Shown here one piece after another: positions 19,141 to 26,578 of a stretch of 64,000 bases of DNA. Below the pieces are notes generated by a model that was given only the letters and a program-made list of their open reading frames with translations, searched no databases and was not told the DNA's origin. The stretch spans positions 1,229,271 to 1,293,270 of the forward strand of contig CALSMJ010000001.1 in the NCBI GenBank assembly GCA_943787425.1, written 5' to 3'. Numbering within the stretch: position 1 is the first letter of the stretch; every line of letters begins with the position of its first letter. The translations under genes and the position numbers were made by a program. Origin of the DNA: an uncultured Pseudomonadales bacterium (GTDB lineage Bacteria > Pseudomonadota > Gammaproteobacteria > Pseudomonadales > Azotimanducaceae).

Positions 19141-19536
19141 ATGACTGAAAGCACCGTCTTATCCGCACTACGTTTTAACGAGGCCGGCCTGATACCGGCC
19201 ATTGCCGTTGACCATCAAACCGAATCGGTCTTGATGATGGCCTGGATGAATGCGCTCGCAATTGAGCGGAGTCTCGAGACAGGCCATGCCCATTACTTCT
19301 CCCGATCTCGACAAACCCTTTGGCACAAGGGCGAACAGTCAGGCCACTTCCAAGAAATCAAGAGCCTGCACTTAGACTGCGATGGCGATGTGCTATTATT
19401 AAAAGTCGAGCAAGTCGGCGGTATCGCCTGCCATACTGGGCGCGCCCACTGCTTTTATCGGCAGTATAAAGATGGGGCGTGGCGAGAGACCGAGCCTACA
19501 ATCAAAGATCCCGCGGAGATCTACCCGGATGTCTGA
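19141..19536 (+). CDS. hisI: Phosphoribosyl-AMP cyclohydrolase
   Basis: This enzyme opens the purine ring of PR-AMP, the third step of histidine synthesis. The 131-residue reading starts at the ATG at 19141, which is preceded by AAAGGA; an in-frame extension upstream lies within ubiB. The magnesium site (LDCDGD) and the zinc ligands (GGIACHTGRAHCFY) are present, as is TLWHKGEQSGH. It is a stand-alone HisI rather than the fused HisIE of enteric bacteria, and the hisE start lies inside its end. Confidence 0.96.
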   Translation: MTESTVLSALRFNEAGLIPAIAVDHQTESVLMMAWMNALAIERSLETGHAHYFSRSRQTLWHKGEQSGHFQEIKSLHLDCDGDVLLLKVEQVGGIACHTGRAHCFYRQYKDGAWRETEPTIKDPAEIYPDV

Positions 19537-19870
19537 TACGCTTTCAGAACTATTTAAAGTCATTACCTCAAGACGCCTCGGGGATCCTGCGCAGTCCTAC
19601 GTTGCCAGCTTGCATCAAGCGGGCCTTGATAAAATCTTAGAAAAGGTCGGCGAAGAGAGTATTGAATTGATCCTCGCGGCAAAAAATCAGAGACCCGATG
19701 ACGCCGATGACCGCTTGATCTCGGAGATGGCCGATCTTTGGTTTCACACGCTGGTTTTACTGGCGCATAATGACCTAACGCCAGAGGCAGTGCTTGCGGA
19801 ACTACAACGCCGACAAGGCACCTCTGGCATCGAGGAAAAAAAATCTCGACCCTTAACGAGTGCGGAGTAA
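19529..19870 (+). CDS. hisE: Phosphoribosyl-ATP pyrophosphatase
   Basis: HisE removes pyrophosphate from PR-ATP in the second step of histidine synthesis. The 113-residue all-alpha protein has the MazG-like EKVGEESIELILAAK and ISEMADLWFHTLVLL motifs carrying the magnesium-binding acidic residues. Its ATG at 19529 lies eight bases inside the end of hisI, indicating coupled translation. It lies directly upstream of tatA, the order also known from Pseudomonas-type genomes. Confidence 0.96.
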   Translation: MSDTLSELFKVITSRRLGDPAQSYVASLHQAGLDKILEKVGEESIELILAAKNQRPDDADDRLISEMADLWFHTLVLLAHNDLTPEAVLAELQRRQGTSGIEEKKSRPLTSAE

Positions 19871-19873
19871 CCT

Positions 19874-20101
19874 ATGCCTGGACCAACTGAACTGATTATC
19901 ATTCTCATTATTTTGCTCGTGGTTTTTGGTACGAAAAAGCTGAAAAACATGGGCTCAGACCTCGGATCCGCGATTAAAGGCTTCAAGAACGCCGTCTCAG
20001 ACGAGGATAAATCCGATCCGAATGAGACAAAAACCGAAGCGTCTAACGCCGGTGACGCAGACGAAATCAGCTCCGACGTGGCGGATAAAGAAAAGTCATA
20101 A
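19874..20101 (+). CDS. tatA: Sec-independent translocase subunit TatA
   Basis: TatA builds the pore of the twin-arginine translocase that exports folded proteins. The 75-residue protein has one N-terminal membrane helix with an early polar residue ([14 protein letters not shown]), the [14 protein letters not shown] hinge, an amphipathic helix ending AIKGFKNA, and an acidic tail. It begins three bases after hisE and is followed within four bases by tatB. Confidence 0.96.
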   Translation: MPGPTELIIILIILLVVFGTKKLKNMGSDLGSAIKGFKNAVSDEDKSDPNETKTEASNAGDADEISSDVADKEKS

Positions 20102-20104
20102 CCC

Positions 20105-20452
20105 ATGTTTGATATCGGCTTTCCCGAATTACTGATTATCGGCATCGTGAGCCTCATCGTTATCGGCCCTGAACAACTGCCACAGACCATTCGCGCCATC
20201 GCACTTTGGATTGGCCGCTTTAAGAGAGGCTTCAGCGATCTCCGATCAGAAATTGAACGCGGTATCGGCGCTGACGAAATCAAACAGCAGCTCCACAACG
20301 AAGCCATTCTTAAGGAAATAGAAAAATCAAAAGCCGCGATTGCTCAGACCACTCAAGACGCCACCGCCTTCGCAGCCAAACAGGCGTCAGCACTTCGCCC
20401 AACGACTTCTGTTACGCCGCGTGAGCCGACACCCAATGACAGAGCAGAGTGA
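20105..20452 (+). CDS. tatB: Sec-independent translocase subunit TatB
   Basis: TatB forms the substrate receptor with TatC. The 115-residue protein starts MFDIGFPELLIIGIVSLIVIGPEQLP, the classical TatB N-terminal helix with the glutamate at position 8 and the GPEQLP hinge, followed by a long amphipathic helix and a variable alanine/lysine-rich tail. Its last 17 bases overlap the tatC start. Confidence 0.96.
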   Translation: MFDIGFPELLIIGIVSLIVIGPEQLPQTIRAIALWIGRFKRGFSDLRSEIERGIGADEIKQQLHNEAILKEIEKSKAAIAQTTQDATAFAAKQASALRPTTSVTPREPTPNDRAE

Positions 20453-21185
20453 CCCCACAGACAGCACTAAGGGCCAGCCCTTAATCGAACATCTCATTGA
20501 GCTTCGAAGCCGCTTACTCAAAATCGCGGGCTTTATTTTAGTGATTTTTATACCCCTGTTTTTTTTCGCCAACGATCTTTACAGCTACGTGTCCTCCCCT
20601 TTGCGCGCTTTCCTGCCAGAGGGCGCGACCATGATTGCGACCGAGGTGGCCTCGCCCTTTCTGACGCCCTTCAAGCTTGCCTTGGTCCTCGCCATTTTCA
20701 TCGCGATACCGTTCATCCTGCATCAAGTCTGGGCTTTCGTCGCGCCCGGACTCTATGCCAATGAAAAACGATTGGCTGGCCCACTGCTCGCATCCAGCAT
20801 TGTTCTGTTTTATGCCGGCATGGCCTTTGCTTACTTCGTTGTATTTCCGCTGATCTTTGCCTTTTTCACCAGTATCGCGCCAACAGGCGTGACGATTATG
20901 ACCGACATCAATCAGTATCTTGATTTCGTTCTCAAGCTGTTTTTTGCGTTTGGTATCGCGTTTGAAATTCCAATTGCAACCCTACTGCTCGTATGGTCTG
21001 GCGCAACGACAACCGACAAGCTCAAAGAAAAGCGAGCCTTTGTCATCGTGGGGTGTTTTATTGTCGGCATGCTTCTAACGCCGCCAGACGTCGTCTCTCA
21101 AGTGTTATTGGCGATCCCAATGTGGCTCTTGTTTGAAGCGGGCATCCTTTTTGGCAACCTTTTGGTGCCCAAAGACTCCGAATGA
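20436..21185 (+). CDS. tatC: Sec-independent translocase subunit TatC
   Basis: TatC is the six-helix membrane receptor for twin-arginine signal peptides. The 249-residue reading begins MTEQSDPTDSTKGQPLIEHLIELRSRLLK, which contains the conserved HLxELR signal-peptide-binding motif. Six hydrophobic segments follow, with the FVAPGLYANEK and FALKLFFAFGIAFEIPI-type stretches expected of the family. I use the ATG at 20436, inside the end of tatB; the longer frame from 20340 duplicates tatB sequence. Confidence 0.96.
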   Translation: MTEQSDPTDSTKGQPLIEHLIELRSRLLKIAGFILVIFIPLFFFANDLYSYVSSPLRAFLPEGATMIATEVASPFLTPFKLALVLAIFIAIPFILHQVWAFVAPGLYANEKRLAGPLLASSIVLFYAGMAFAYFVVFPLIFAFFTSIAPTGVTIMTDINQYLDFVLKLFFAFGIAFEIPIATLLLVWSGATTTDKLKEKRAFVIVGCFIVGMLLTPPDVVSQVLLAIPMWLLFEAGILFGNLLVPKDSE

Positions 21186-21218
21186 GCGGTCTAACACTGC
21201 AAGGATTTAAAGCCCGAG

Positions 21219-21656
21219 CTAATCCGCCGACAGTAAAAACGTAACCGGACCATCATTGATCAGGCTCACTTGCATGTCCGCGCCAAATCGGCCGCTTGCG
21301 ACAGGCCGCACTAAAGCCGCTTCGGCCACAAAGAAATCATAAAGCGCTTCGGCATCCGTCGGTGGCATCGCTGAAGAAAATGAAGGTCGCAACCCTTTTT
21401 GGGTATCGGCTGCCAGTGTGAATTGGGACACAATCAACAGACTGCCGCCAATTTGAGCGACGTCTCTATTCATATGTCCGGCCGGATCATTAAAGATGCG
21501 GTAGCGCAGAATTTTGTTCAGTAACTTTTGAGCGATGATTTGAGTATCTGGTTTTTCCACGCCAAGAAATACCAGCAGCCCACGGTCAATGTCACCGACT
21601 GTCTCGCCGTCGACCGTGACTGATGCAGAACGGACCCGCTGAATCAGCGCTTTCAC
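21219..21656 (-). CDS. dtd: D-aminoacyl-tRNA deacylase
   Basis: Dtd hydrolyses D-amino acids wrongly attached to tRNA. The 145-residue protein has the usual [17 protein letters not shown] opening, the SQFTLAAD motif (about residue 80) and a C-terminal GPVTFLL that supplies the cross-subunit Gly-cisPro site; the final residues differ slightly from the more common NGPVTFWL. It overlaps the upstream pip-like gene by four bases and ends the typA-pip-dtd run, converging on tatC. Confidence 0.95.
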   Translation of the reverse strand: MKALIQRVRSASVTVDGETVGDIDRGLLVFLGVEKPDTQIIAQKLLNKILRYRIFNDPAGHMNRDVAQIGGSLLIVSQFTLAADTQKGLRPSFSSAMPPTDAEALYDFFVAEAALVRPVASGRFGADMQVSLINDGPVTFLLSAD

Positions 21657-22624
21657 AAGCGACCTTCACCGGGCAGATCAAGGCGCTGAGCAAGCGCTTT
21701 CGTCGCACGCAGCAGCGCATCAATCATCGCGGGCTCGGTTGCGGAATGACCCGCCTCTCTGACAATCATGATCTCACTGCTTGACCAATGTTCTTGGAGG
21801 GCATGCGCGCCGGCCATCGGCGTGAGCACATCAAATCGGCCCTGCACGATGATCCCGGGAATGTCCTGAAGCTGACCCGCTTGCGCCAAGATTTGATTTG
21901 GTTCGAGGAAGCACCCATTCACCATATAATGCGTGCTGATACGGCATCGCGTTAGGGCTCTTTGAGGCGCTGCGTAATGACTGAGCAGCCGTGCATTCGG
22001 ATGCAGATTCGAGCAATGTGCCTCCCAAACAGACCAAGCCTTCGCGGCAGTCATGCGAACCAAATCATTATCGGAAGCCATTAGCTGACGGTAGCCCTCG
22101 GGCGGCGCCGTTGGGTCCATGCCCAGTATTGGCGCCATAAAATCGGCCCAATGCTCTGGGAAAAAAGCATTCGCGCCGTTCTTATAGATCCAGTCAATAT
22201 CGGCCGGTCGCCCGAGAAAAACGCCTCTTAAGATCAAGCCAAGGACTCGCTCGGGATAGTGCTCTGCGTAGGCCAGTGCAAGGGTGCTACCCCATCCTCC
22301 CCCAAAAGCCACCCAGGCGGGCACTGCCAGCAGTTCGCGGATTTGCTCTAGGTCCGCTATGAGGTTTTGCAGCGTATTATCTTCGGTCTCACCTTGAGGC
22401 GTTGAGCGCCCCGAACCGCGCTGGTCAACTAAAATGATGCGATACACTGCCGGGTCAAAGAACCTGCGACTATCAAACTCGCAACCACTGCCGGGTCCGC
22501 CGTGAAGAAAAACAACCGGTAATCCGGTTGCGCTACCACTCTCGTCGATATAAAGATTGTGCCGCGCATCAACCTGCAGGCGATGTCGCGCATAGGGTTT
22601 TATTTCCGGAAACAATGTCTGCAT
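21653..22624 (-). CDS. Proline iminopeptidase-family protein lacking the nucleophile serine
   Basis: The 323-residue protein is a full-length member of the S33 proline iminopeptidase family, cytosolic alpha/beta-hydrolases that remove N-terminal proline. The oxyanion HGGPGSGCE motif, the acid (GRFDVLTP) and the histidine (REAGHSA) are all present. The nucleophile elbow, which should read GGSWGS, reads GGGWGS: codons GGG GGA GGA TGG GGT AGC at about 22299-22316. A glycine therefore replaces the catalytic serine. The gene is otherwise intact and sits in an apparent typA-pip-dtd operon with a four-base overlap to dtd, so it is likely expressed. I leave the symbol pip off because peptidase activity is doubtful. 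Confidence 0.9.
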   Translation of the reverse strand: MQTLFPEIKPYARHRLQVDARHNLYIDESGSATGLPVVFLHGGPGSGCEFDSRRFFDPAVYRIILVDQRGSGRSTPQGETEDNTLQNLIADLEQIRELLAVPAWVAFGGGWGSTLALAYAEHYPERVLGLILRGVFLGRPADIDWIYKNGANAFFPEHWADFMAPILGMDPTAPPEGYRQLMASDNDLVRMTAAKAWSVWEAHCSNLHPNARLLSHYAAPQRALTRCRISTHYMVNGCFLEPNQILAQAGQLQDIPGIIVQGRFDVLTPMAGAHALQEHWSSSEIMIVREAGHSATEPAMIDALLRATKALAQRLDLPGEGRL

Positions 22625-22627
22625 GCG

Positions 22628-24448
22628 TTATTCAACTTTGGCGCGTGACGCCCGTTTTCGCTCATTTTCAGTGAGCAGCTTCTTTCGCAACCGAATGTGG
22701 TTCGGTGTGATTTCAACCAATTCGTCATCATCGATAAATTCTATTGCCTGCTCCAGCGTAAACTTGACCGGCGGCGTCAGAACAATATTTTCATCCGTAC
22801 CCGATGCCCGAACATTGGTTAACTGCTTGCCTTTAATCGGGTTAACGGGCAAATCGTTCCCACGGGAATGAAGCCCGACGATCATGCCTTCATATATTGC
22901 TTCATTCGGATTGATAAAGAGCCTGCCTCTGGGTTGCAAATTAAACAGACTAAAACCCAAACTCTTGCCACTGACCATGGAAACCAAAACGCCATTTCGT
23001 CTTGCGTTAATGTCATCCCCGGAACGCACGTCGTAGTGGGAGAACACGCTGCTGATGATCCCACCGCCGGAGGTTAAGGTCATAAATTCCGATCGGAAAC
23101 CAATCAGTCCGCGGGTGGGGATCACAAAGTCCAGCCGGACCCTGCCTTTTGAATCCGGGACCATATTAGTGAGCGACCCTTTTCGCTCGCCAATCACTTC
23201 CATGATGGCGCCTTGGTGTACCTGCTCACAGTCGATACTCAGATTTTCGAACGGCTCGTGAATCTCGCCATCGACTTCCTTGAGGATCACTTCCGGACGC
23301 GACACCCCAAGCTCATACCCTTCCCGGCGCATGGTCTCAATCAGAACCCCCAAGTGCAGCTCGCCCCGACCAGACACCACAAACTTATCTGCGGTATCGC
23401 CCGGCGCCACTCGCAACGCCACGTTATATTGCAACTCGAGCTCTAAACGATCCTTTAAATTCCGACTGGTTACAAACTTCCCATCTTGCCCAGAAAAGGG
23501 CGACGTGTTGACCTGAAACGTCATGGAAATCGTCGGCTCATCAACGACCAGCGGCGGTAACGCCTCCGGCTGATCGACCTGACACAAGGTATCTGAAATC
23601 TTCAAGTCATCAATGCCGCACACGCAAACGATATCGCCAGCACTGGCGGATTCAATTTCCACGCGACTCAAACCAGAAAACCCCATAACCTGCAGGATTC
23701 GGCCCTTTTTGACCTGGCCTTCAGCATTGACCACCGATACGCTCTGGCCCTTTCGAATCGAACCTCGGGTTATCCGACCCAGTCCGATGAGCCCCACGTA
23801 ACTATTGTAATCCAAGGCGCTGATTTGCATTTGGAGCGGGCCACTTGCTTCAACTTGCGGTGGTGGCACCTGATCCACAATCAGATCCAGCAAGTAACTT
23901 AAGTCTGGCCCTAAATCATCGCGACTCGGACCCGCGACGCCCTGCATCGCCGAACCCACGACAACGGGAAAGTCGAGTTGCGCGTCGGTTGCGCCCAATT
24001 GATCGAACAACTCAAAGACCTCATCAATCACCCAGTCTGGACGAGCGCCGTCGCGATCAATCTTATTGACCATTAGAATGGGATTGAGTTTATTTTCGAA
24101 TGCTTTACGCGTTACAAATCGGGTTTGCGGCATGGGACCTTCAACCGCATCAACCAATAACAGTACCGAGTCGACCATACTCAAAATACGCTCGACCTCG
24201 CCCCCAAAATCTGCGTGTCCTGGCGTATCGACGATATTGATGCGAACGCCTCGCCAATCCAAAGCGGTATTTTTCGCTAAGATGGTAATGCCGCGCTCTT
24301 TTTCAAGGTCATTCGAATCCATCAACCGCTCGCCACTTTCATCCCCTCGCTGCAGCGCACCAGCCTGAGAGAGCAACTTGTCGATCAAGGTTGTTTTTCC
24401 ATGGTCAACGTGCGCTATGATGGCGACATTGCGGAGATTCTGAGACAT
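22628..24448 (-). CDS. typA: Ribosome-associated GTPase TypA/BipA
   Basis: This translational GTPase helps 50S assembly and stress adaptation. The 606-residue reading from the ATG at 24448 begins MSQNLRNVAIIAHVDHGKTTLID, with G1 (AHVDHGKT), the switch region RGITI, G3 (DTPGHADFGGEV) and G4 (NKID), followed by the EF-G-like domains III and V and the BipA-specific C-terminal domain (RGLIGFRSEF). An in-frame extension to 24532 does not match the family. It is separated by three bases from the downstream iminopeptidase-family gene. Confidence 0.97.
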   Translation of the reverse strand: MSQNLRNVAIIAHVDHGKTTLIDKLLSQAGALQRGDESGERLMDSNDLEKERGITILAKNTALDWRGVRINIVDTPGHADFGGEVERILSMVDSVLLLVDAVEGPMPQTRFVTRKAFENKLNPILMVNKIDRDGARPDWVIDEVFELFDQLGATDAQLDFPVVVGSAMQGVAGPSRDDLGPDLSYLLDLIVDQVPPPQVEASGPLQMQISALDYNSYVGLIGLGRITRGSIRKGQSVSVVNAEGQVKKGRILQVMGFSGLSRVEIESASAGDIVCVCGIDDLKISDTLCQVDQPEALPPLVVDEPTISMTFQVNTSPFSGQDGKFVTSRNLKDRLELELQYNVALRVAPGDTADKFVVSGRGELHLGVLIETMRREGYELGVSRPEVILKEVDGEIHEPFENLSIDCEQVHQGAIMEVIGERKGSLTNMVPDSKGRVRLDFVIPTRGLIGFRSEFMTLTSGGGIISSVFSHYDVRSGDDINARRNGVLVSMVSGKSLGFSLFNLQPRGRLFINPNEAIYEGMIVGLHSRGNDLPVNPIKGKQLTNVRASGTDENIVLTPPVKFTLEQAIEFIDDDELVEITPNHIRLRKKLLTENERKRASRAKVE

Positions 24449-24488
24449 AACGTGCGATCCGGAAGGGCTTAACGGCCGAAGGAGCGGC

Positions 24489-24517
24489 ATTATACTGAAA
24501 TCCGCCTCCGGTGCGAG
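24489..24517 (-). promoter_or_regulatory. Putative typA promoter
   Basis: A perfect minus-strand TATAAT lies at 24494-24489, about 40 bases before the typA start. The matching upstream hexamer at 17 bases (CTCGCA) is a poor -35 element, so this rests mostly on the -10 box and its placement. Confidence 0.4.
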
Positions 24518-24643
24518 GATTCTAAGCAACAAGATCCGGAGGTTTCAGCAGCGCGTGTATTGGGATGATGGGCCAATGATTTTGGAACATCTCATCATCA
24601 ACAACGCGCACGCCGGGTCACCGAATCTGCCACGCCGGATAGA

Positions 24644-24660
24644 TGCTTTATTTTGGTGCG
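24644..24660 (+). promoter_or_regulatory. NtrC-like binding box 1 upstream of glnII
   Basis: The 17-base sequence TGCTTTATTTTGGTGCG resembles the NtrC consensus (TGCACyAnnnTGGTGCA), with an intact right half. An identical copy lies 31 bases downstream. Its centre is about 137 bases before the predicted sigma-54 transcription start. Confidence 0.65.
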
Positions 24661-24674
24661 GCGCGGTTACTTTT

Positions 24675-24691
24675 TGCTTTATTTTGGTGCG
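24675..24691 (+). promoter_or_regulatory. NtrC-like binding box 2 upstream of glnII
   Basis: This is an exact second copy of TGCTTTATTTTGGTGCG, centred about 106 bases before the predicted start. The 31-base spacing places both boxes on the same helix face, as in the enteric glnA enhancer. The rest of the 448-base typA/glnII gap (24449-24896) holds the typA promoter region and the leader described separately. Confidence 0.65.
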
Positions 24692-24762
24692 ATCTTGCGG
24701 CAGCTCAATCTTTTCATGAAATAAATGCAATGTTTATCAATTACTTAATGCCTTTTAGCTCA

Positions 24763-24778
24763 TGGCATAGTCTTTGCT
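24763..24778 (+). promoter_or_regulatory. Sigma-54 promoter of glnII
   Basis: TGGCATAGTCTTTGCT matches the -24/-12 consensus (TGGCAC-N5-TTGCW), with the invariant GG (24764-24765) and GC (24776-24777) separated by exactly 10 bases. The predicted start is near 24789, leaving a leader of about 108 bases before the gene. Confidence 0.8.
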
Positions 24779-24793
24779 TTTTCTTAGCCGAGC

Positions 24794-24814
24794 AAAGCCT
24801 AGACTTAAGGCTTT
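24794..24814 (+). other. Hairpin in the glnII leader
   Basis: AAAGCCT (24794-24800) and AGGCTTT (24808-24814) form a perfect seven-base stem around a seven-base loop, just after the predicted transcription start. No U tract follows, so it is probably not a terminator; it could stabilise the 5' end of the transcript. Confidence 0.4.
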
Positions 24815-24896
24815 ACCGTTTTCAACCCGCGAAGGGTGTGTCTGGCGACGTTGCGAGCGCAGGACCTTCGTTACAAACCAAGGAGTTACCTCTACG

Positions 24897-25907
24897 ATGA
24901 AGGCAAAATTAGAATATATCTGGCTCGACGGCTATGAGCCCACTCAAAGCCTGCGCAGCAAAACTATGGTTCGATCTGACTTCTCGGGCAAGCTCGAAGA
25001 TTGCCCAATGTGGGTATTCGATGGCAGCTCGACCGAACAGGCCGAGGGCGGCAGCTCAGACTGCCTACTCAAACCCGTTGCCATTATCCCAGACCCCGAT
25101 CGCAACAACGGCTATCTTGTCATGACCGAGGTGCTCAACCCAGACGGCAGCCCTCATGTCTCCAACGGGCGCGCGACGATCGATGATGATGACGCTGATT
25201 TTTGGTTCGGCTTCGAACAAGAATATTTCTTGTGGGATACCGACACCGATTTGCCGCCTGGCTTCCCGCGCGGCGGGTTCCCCGGACCCCAAGGCCCCTA
25301 CTACTGCAGTGTTGGCGCCAGCAACACATTCGGTCGAGACTGCGTTGAAGAGCACTTGGACCTCTGCCTCGAGGCCGGTCTCAACGTCGAAGGGATCAAT
25401 GCTGAAGTCGCAACGGGACAGTGGGAATTCCAAATTTTTGCCAAGGGCGCGCATGACGCGGGCGATCAAATTTGGTTGGCGCGCTATCTGCTCGAGCGAA
25501 CGGGTGAGAAATATGGCTACGGCATTAATTACCATCCCAAACCGCTCGGCGACACTGACTGGAATGGTTCTGGCATGCACGCGAACTTCTCCAATTCGGC
25601 CATGCGAGATCTTGGTGACGAAGCTGTTTTCACGAAAATTTGTGAGAACTTCGGACGTCACATCGAGCGTCACATGAGCGTTTATGGTGCCTACAATGAC
25701 CAGCGCTTAACCGGCAAGCATGAAACACAATCTATTGATCAATTCAGTTATGGTGTTTCCGATCGCGGTGCGAGCATTCGCATCCCAGTCAGCACCGTGG
25801 TTGACGGCTGGAAAGGCCGCTTGGAGGACAGAAGAACTGCCTCTAATGCCGATCCGTACAAAGTCGCCGCCGCCATCATCAAAACTTGTAAAGAAGCTCT
25901 GAGCTGA
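24897..25907 (+). CDS. glnII: Glutamine synthetase type II (GSII, eukaryote/rhizobium-like)
   Basis: This enzyme makes glutamine from glutamate, ammonia and ATP. At 336 residues it is far shorter than the roughly 470-residue GSI normally encoded beside ntrBC. The sequence is clearly the GSII type: LEYIWLDGYEPT at the N-terminus, FDGSSTEQAEGGSSDC (about residues 41-56), WFGFEQEYFLWD, GPYYCSVGA, GINAEVATGQWEFQIF and the ATP-site KPLGDTDWNGSGMHANFS. GSII lacks the adenylylation tyrosine loop of GSI, so control should be transcriptional or allosteric rather than by GlnE. The ATG at 24897 has CAAGGAG upstream. Two NtrC-like boxes and a sigma-54 promoter precede it and a terminator follows. Confidence 0.96.
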   Translation: MKAKLEYIWLDGYEPTQSLRSKTMVRSDFSGKLEDCPMWVFDGSSTEQAEGGSSDCLLKPVAIIPDPDRNNGYLVMTEVLNPDGSPHVSNGRATIDDDDADFWFGFEQEYFLWDTDTDLPPGFPRGGFPGPQGPYYCSVGASNTFGRDCVEEHLDLCLEAGLNVEGINAEVATGQWEFQIFAKGAHDAGDQIWLARYLLERTGEKYGYGINYHPKPLGDTDWNGSGMHANFSNSAMRDLGDEAVFTKICENFGRHIERHMSVYGAYNDQRLTGKHETQSIDQFSYGVSDRGASIRIPVSTVVDGWKGRLEDRRTASNADPYKVAAAIIKTCKEALS

Positions 25908-25914
25908 TTCAATC

Positions 25915-25950
25915 GCTCGGGCACGCCAGCCAGGCGTGCCCGAGCATTTT
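25915..25950 (+). terminator. Rho-independent-type terminator after glnII
   Basis: A perfect 13-base-pair stem (GCTCGGGCACGCC paired with GGCGTGCCCGAGC) around the loop AGCCA is followed by ATTTTG, eight bases after the glnII stop. The short T tract makes it a moderate terminator, separating glnII from the downstream gene. Confidence 0.75.
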
Positions 25951-26086
25951 GTGAATCAAGCAGAAACGATGGCAAGCCCAAACGTCCTGCGTGAGTCCAA
26001 CGCCCTAGTACCGATCCAATTATTCCTAGCTGGCTTTAAGCCCCTTTTTTTTATACTGTTTAGCCAAGCATGAACCGAATCATCCT

Positions 26087-26473
26087 ATGGCTAGCCTGAT
26101 CTTCCGCCTAATATTTGCAGCCCTGGTGCTGACCACAGCACCGGTAACCGCAGCCGCGACGGACGACCCTAACTATCGATTGCGCCTGGTGTCGAACTTG
26201 GGCGAGCCAAGAGTTCAAGCCGTTGCGGGTCAGCTACCTTTTGACGTGCAAGTCAAACCAAAGCTCGAAAAGCATCATGCCCTCTACATTGAAACTGCGG
26301 ATGGAAAAATCAGTGCGGCCGCAGCGCCTGGCGAAACCATTGTTCAGGCGGTACCACGCGGGCTGCACACTTTTTATTTGATTGTGAAAGAGGTCAAAAC
26401 CGGACGAGAGATCATTCGATCAGCCCCTCTTAATCTCGATGTTCGACGCTATATTTCGCGTAAACAACCTTGA
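26087..26473 (+). CDS. Small exported protein of unknown function between glnII and ntrB
   Basis: The 128-residue protein has an N-terminal signal peptide (hydrophobic core LIFRLIFAALVLTTAPVTAAA, likely cut after about residue 23). The remaining 100 residues look like a small beta-rich domain, with GETIVQAVPRGLHTFYLIVKEVKTGREIIRSAPLNLDV resembling an Ig/Fn3-like sandwich. I do not recognise the family. Many gammaproteobacteria carry a small exported DUF4124 protein at this position, but its characteristic W-x-D-x-x-G motif is not visible here. It lies between a terminator and an NtrC box. No clear ribosome site precedes the ATG. Confidence 0.7.
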   Translation: MASLIFRLIFAALVLTTAPVTAAATDDPNYRLRLVSNLGEPRVQAVAGQLPFDVQVKPKLEKHHALYIETADGKISAAAAPGETIVQAVPRGLHTFYLIVKEVKTGREIIRSAPLNLDVRRYISRKQP

Positions 26474-26474
26474 G

Positions 26475-26491
26475 TGCACCAAATTGGTGCG
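26475..26491 (+). promoter_or_regulatory. NtrC binding box upstream of ntrB
   Basis: TGCACCAAATTGGTGCG is a near-perfect match to the enteric NtrC site (7-base arms around a 3-base centre) with only the last base off. It starts two bases after the stop of the preceding gene and is centred about 95 bases before the sigma-54-like start predicted for ntrB. Confidence 0.75.
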
Positions 26492-26551
26492 ATAAACTCT
26501 TGCCGCAAAGGCCTGCCCATTATAAATCAGGCGTCCAGCGCGCGCTTTAAT

Positions 26552-26567
26552 TGGTGCGAATCTTGCT
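26552..26567 (+). promoter_or_regulatory. Sigma-54-like promoter element before ntrB
   Basis: TGGTGCGAATCTTGCT has the invariant GG (26553-26554) and GC (26565-26566) at 10-base spacing and a consensus -12 TTGC. The -24 part (TGGTGCG) departs from TGGCACG and could instead be the right arm of a further NtrC half-site, in which case NtrC would repress rather than activate here. Confidence 0.55.
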
Positions 26568-26578
26568 TTTGATCTGGC

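Noticed and set aside
19744..20307. A 187-codon antisense frame over hisE, tatA and tatB
   Set aside because: All three plus-strand genes are certain family members, and the antisense frame has no motif.
24675..24697. A second sigma-54 element overlapping NtrC box 2
   Set aside because: The GG and GC are nine bases apart, not ten, whereas a consensus element with correct spacing lies downstream.
25065..25673. A 202-codon antisense frame under glnII
   Set aside because: GSII is a certain gene here; the antisense frame has no ribosome site or recognisable domain and is typical of GC-biased shadow frames.
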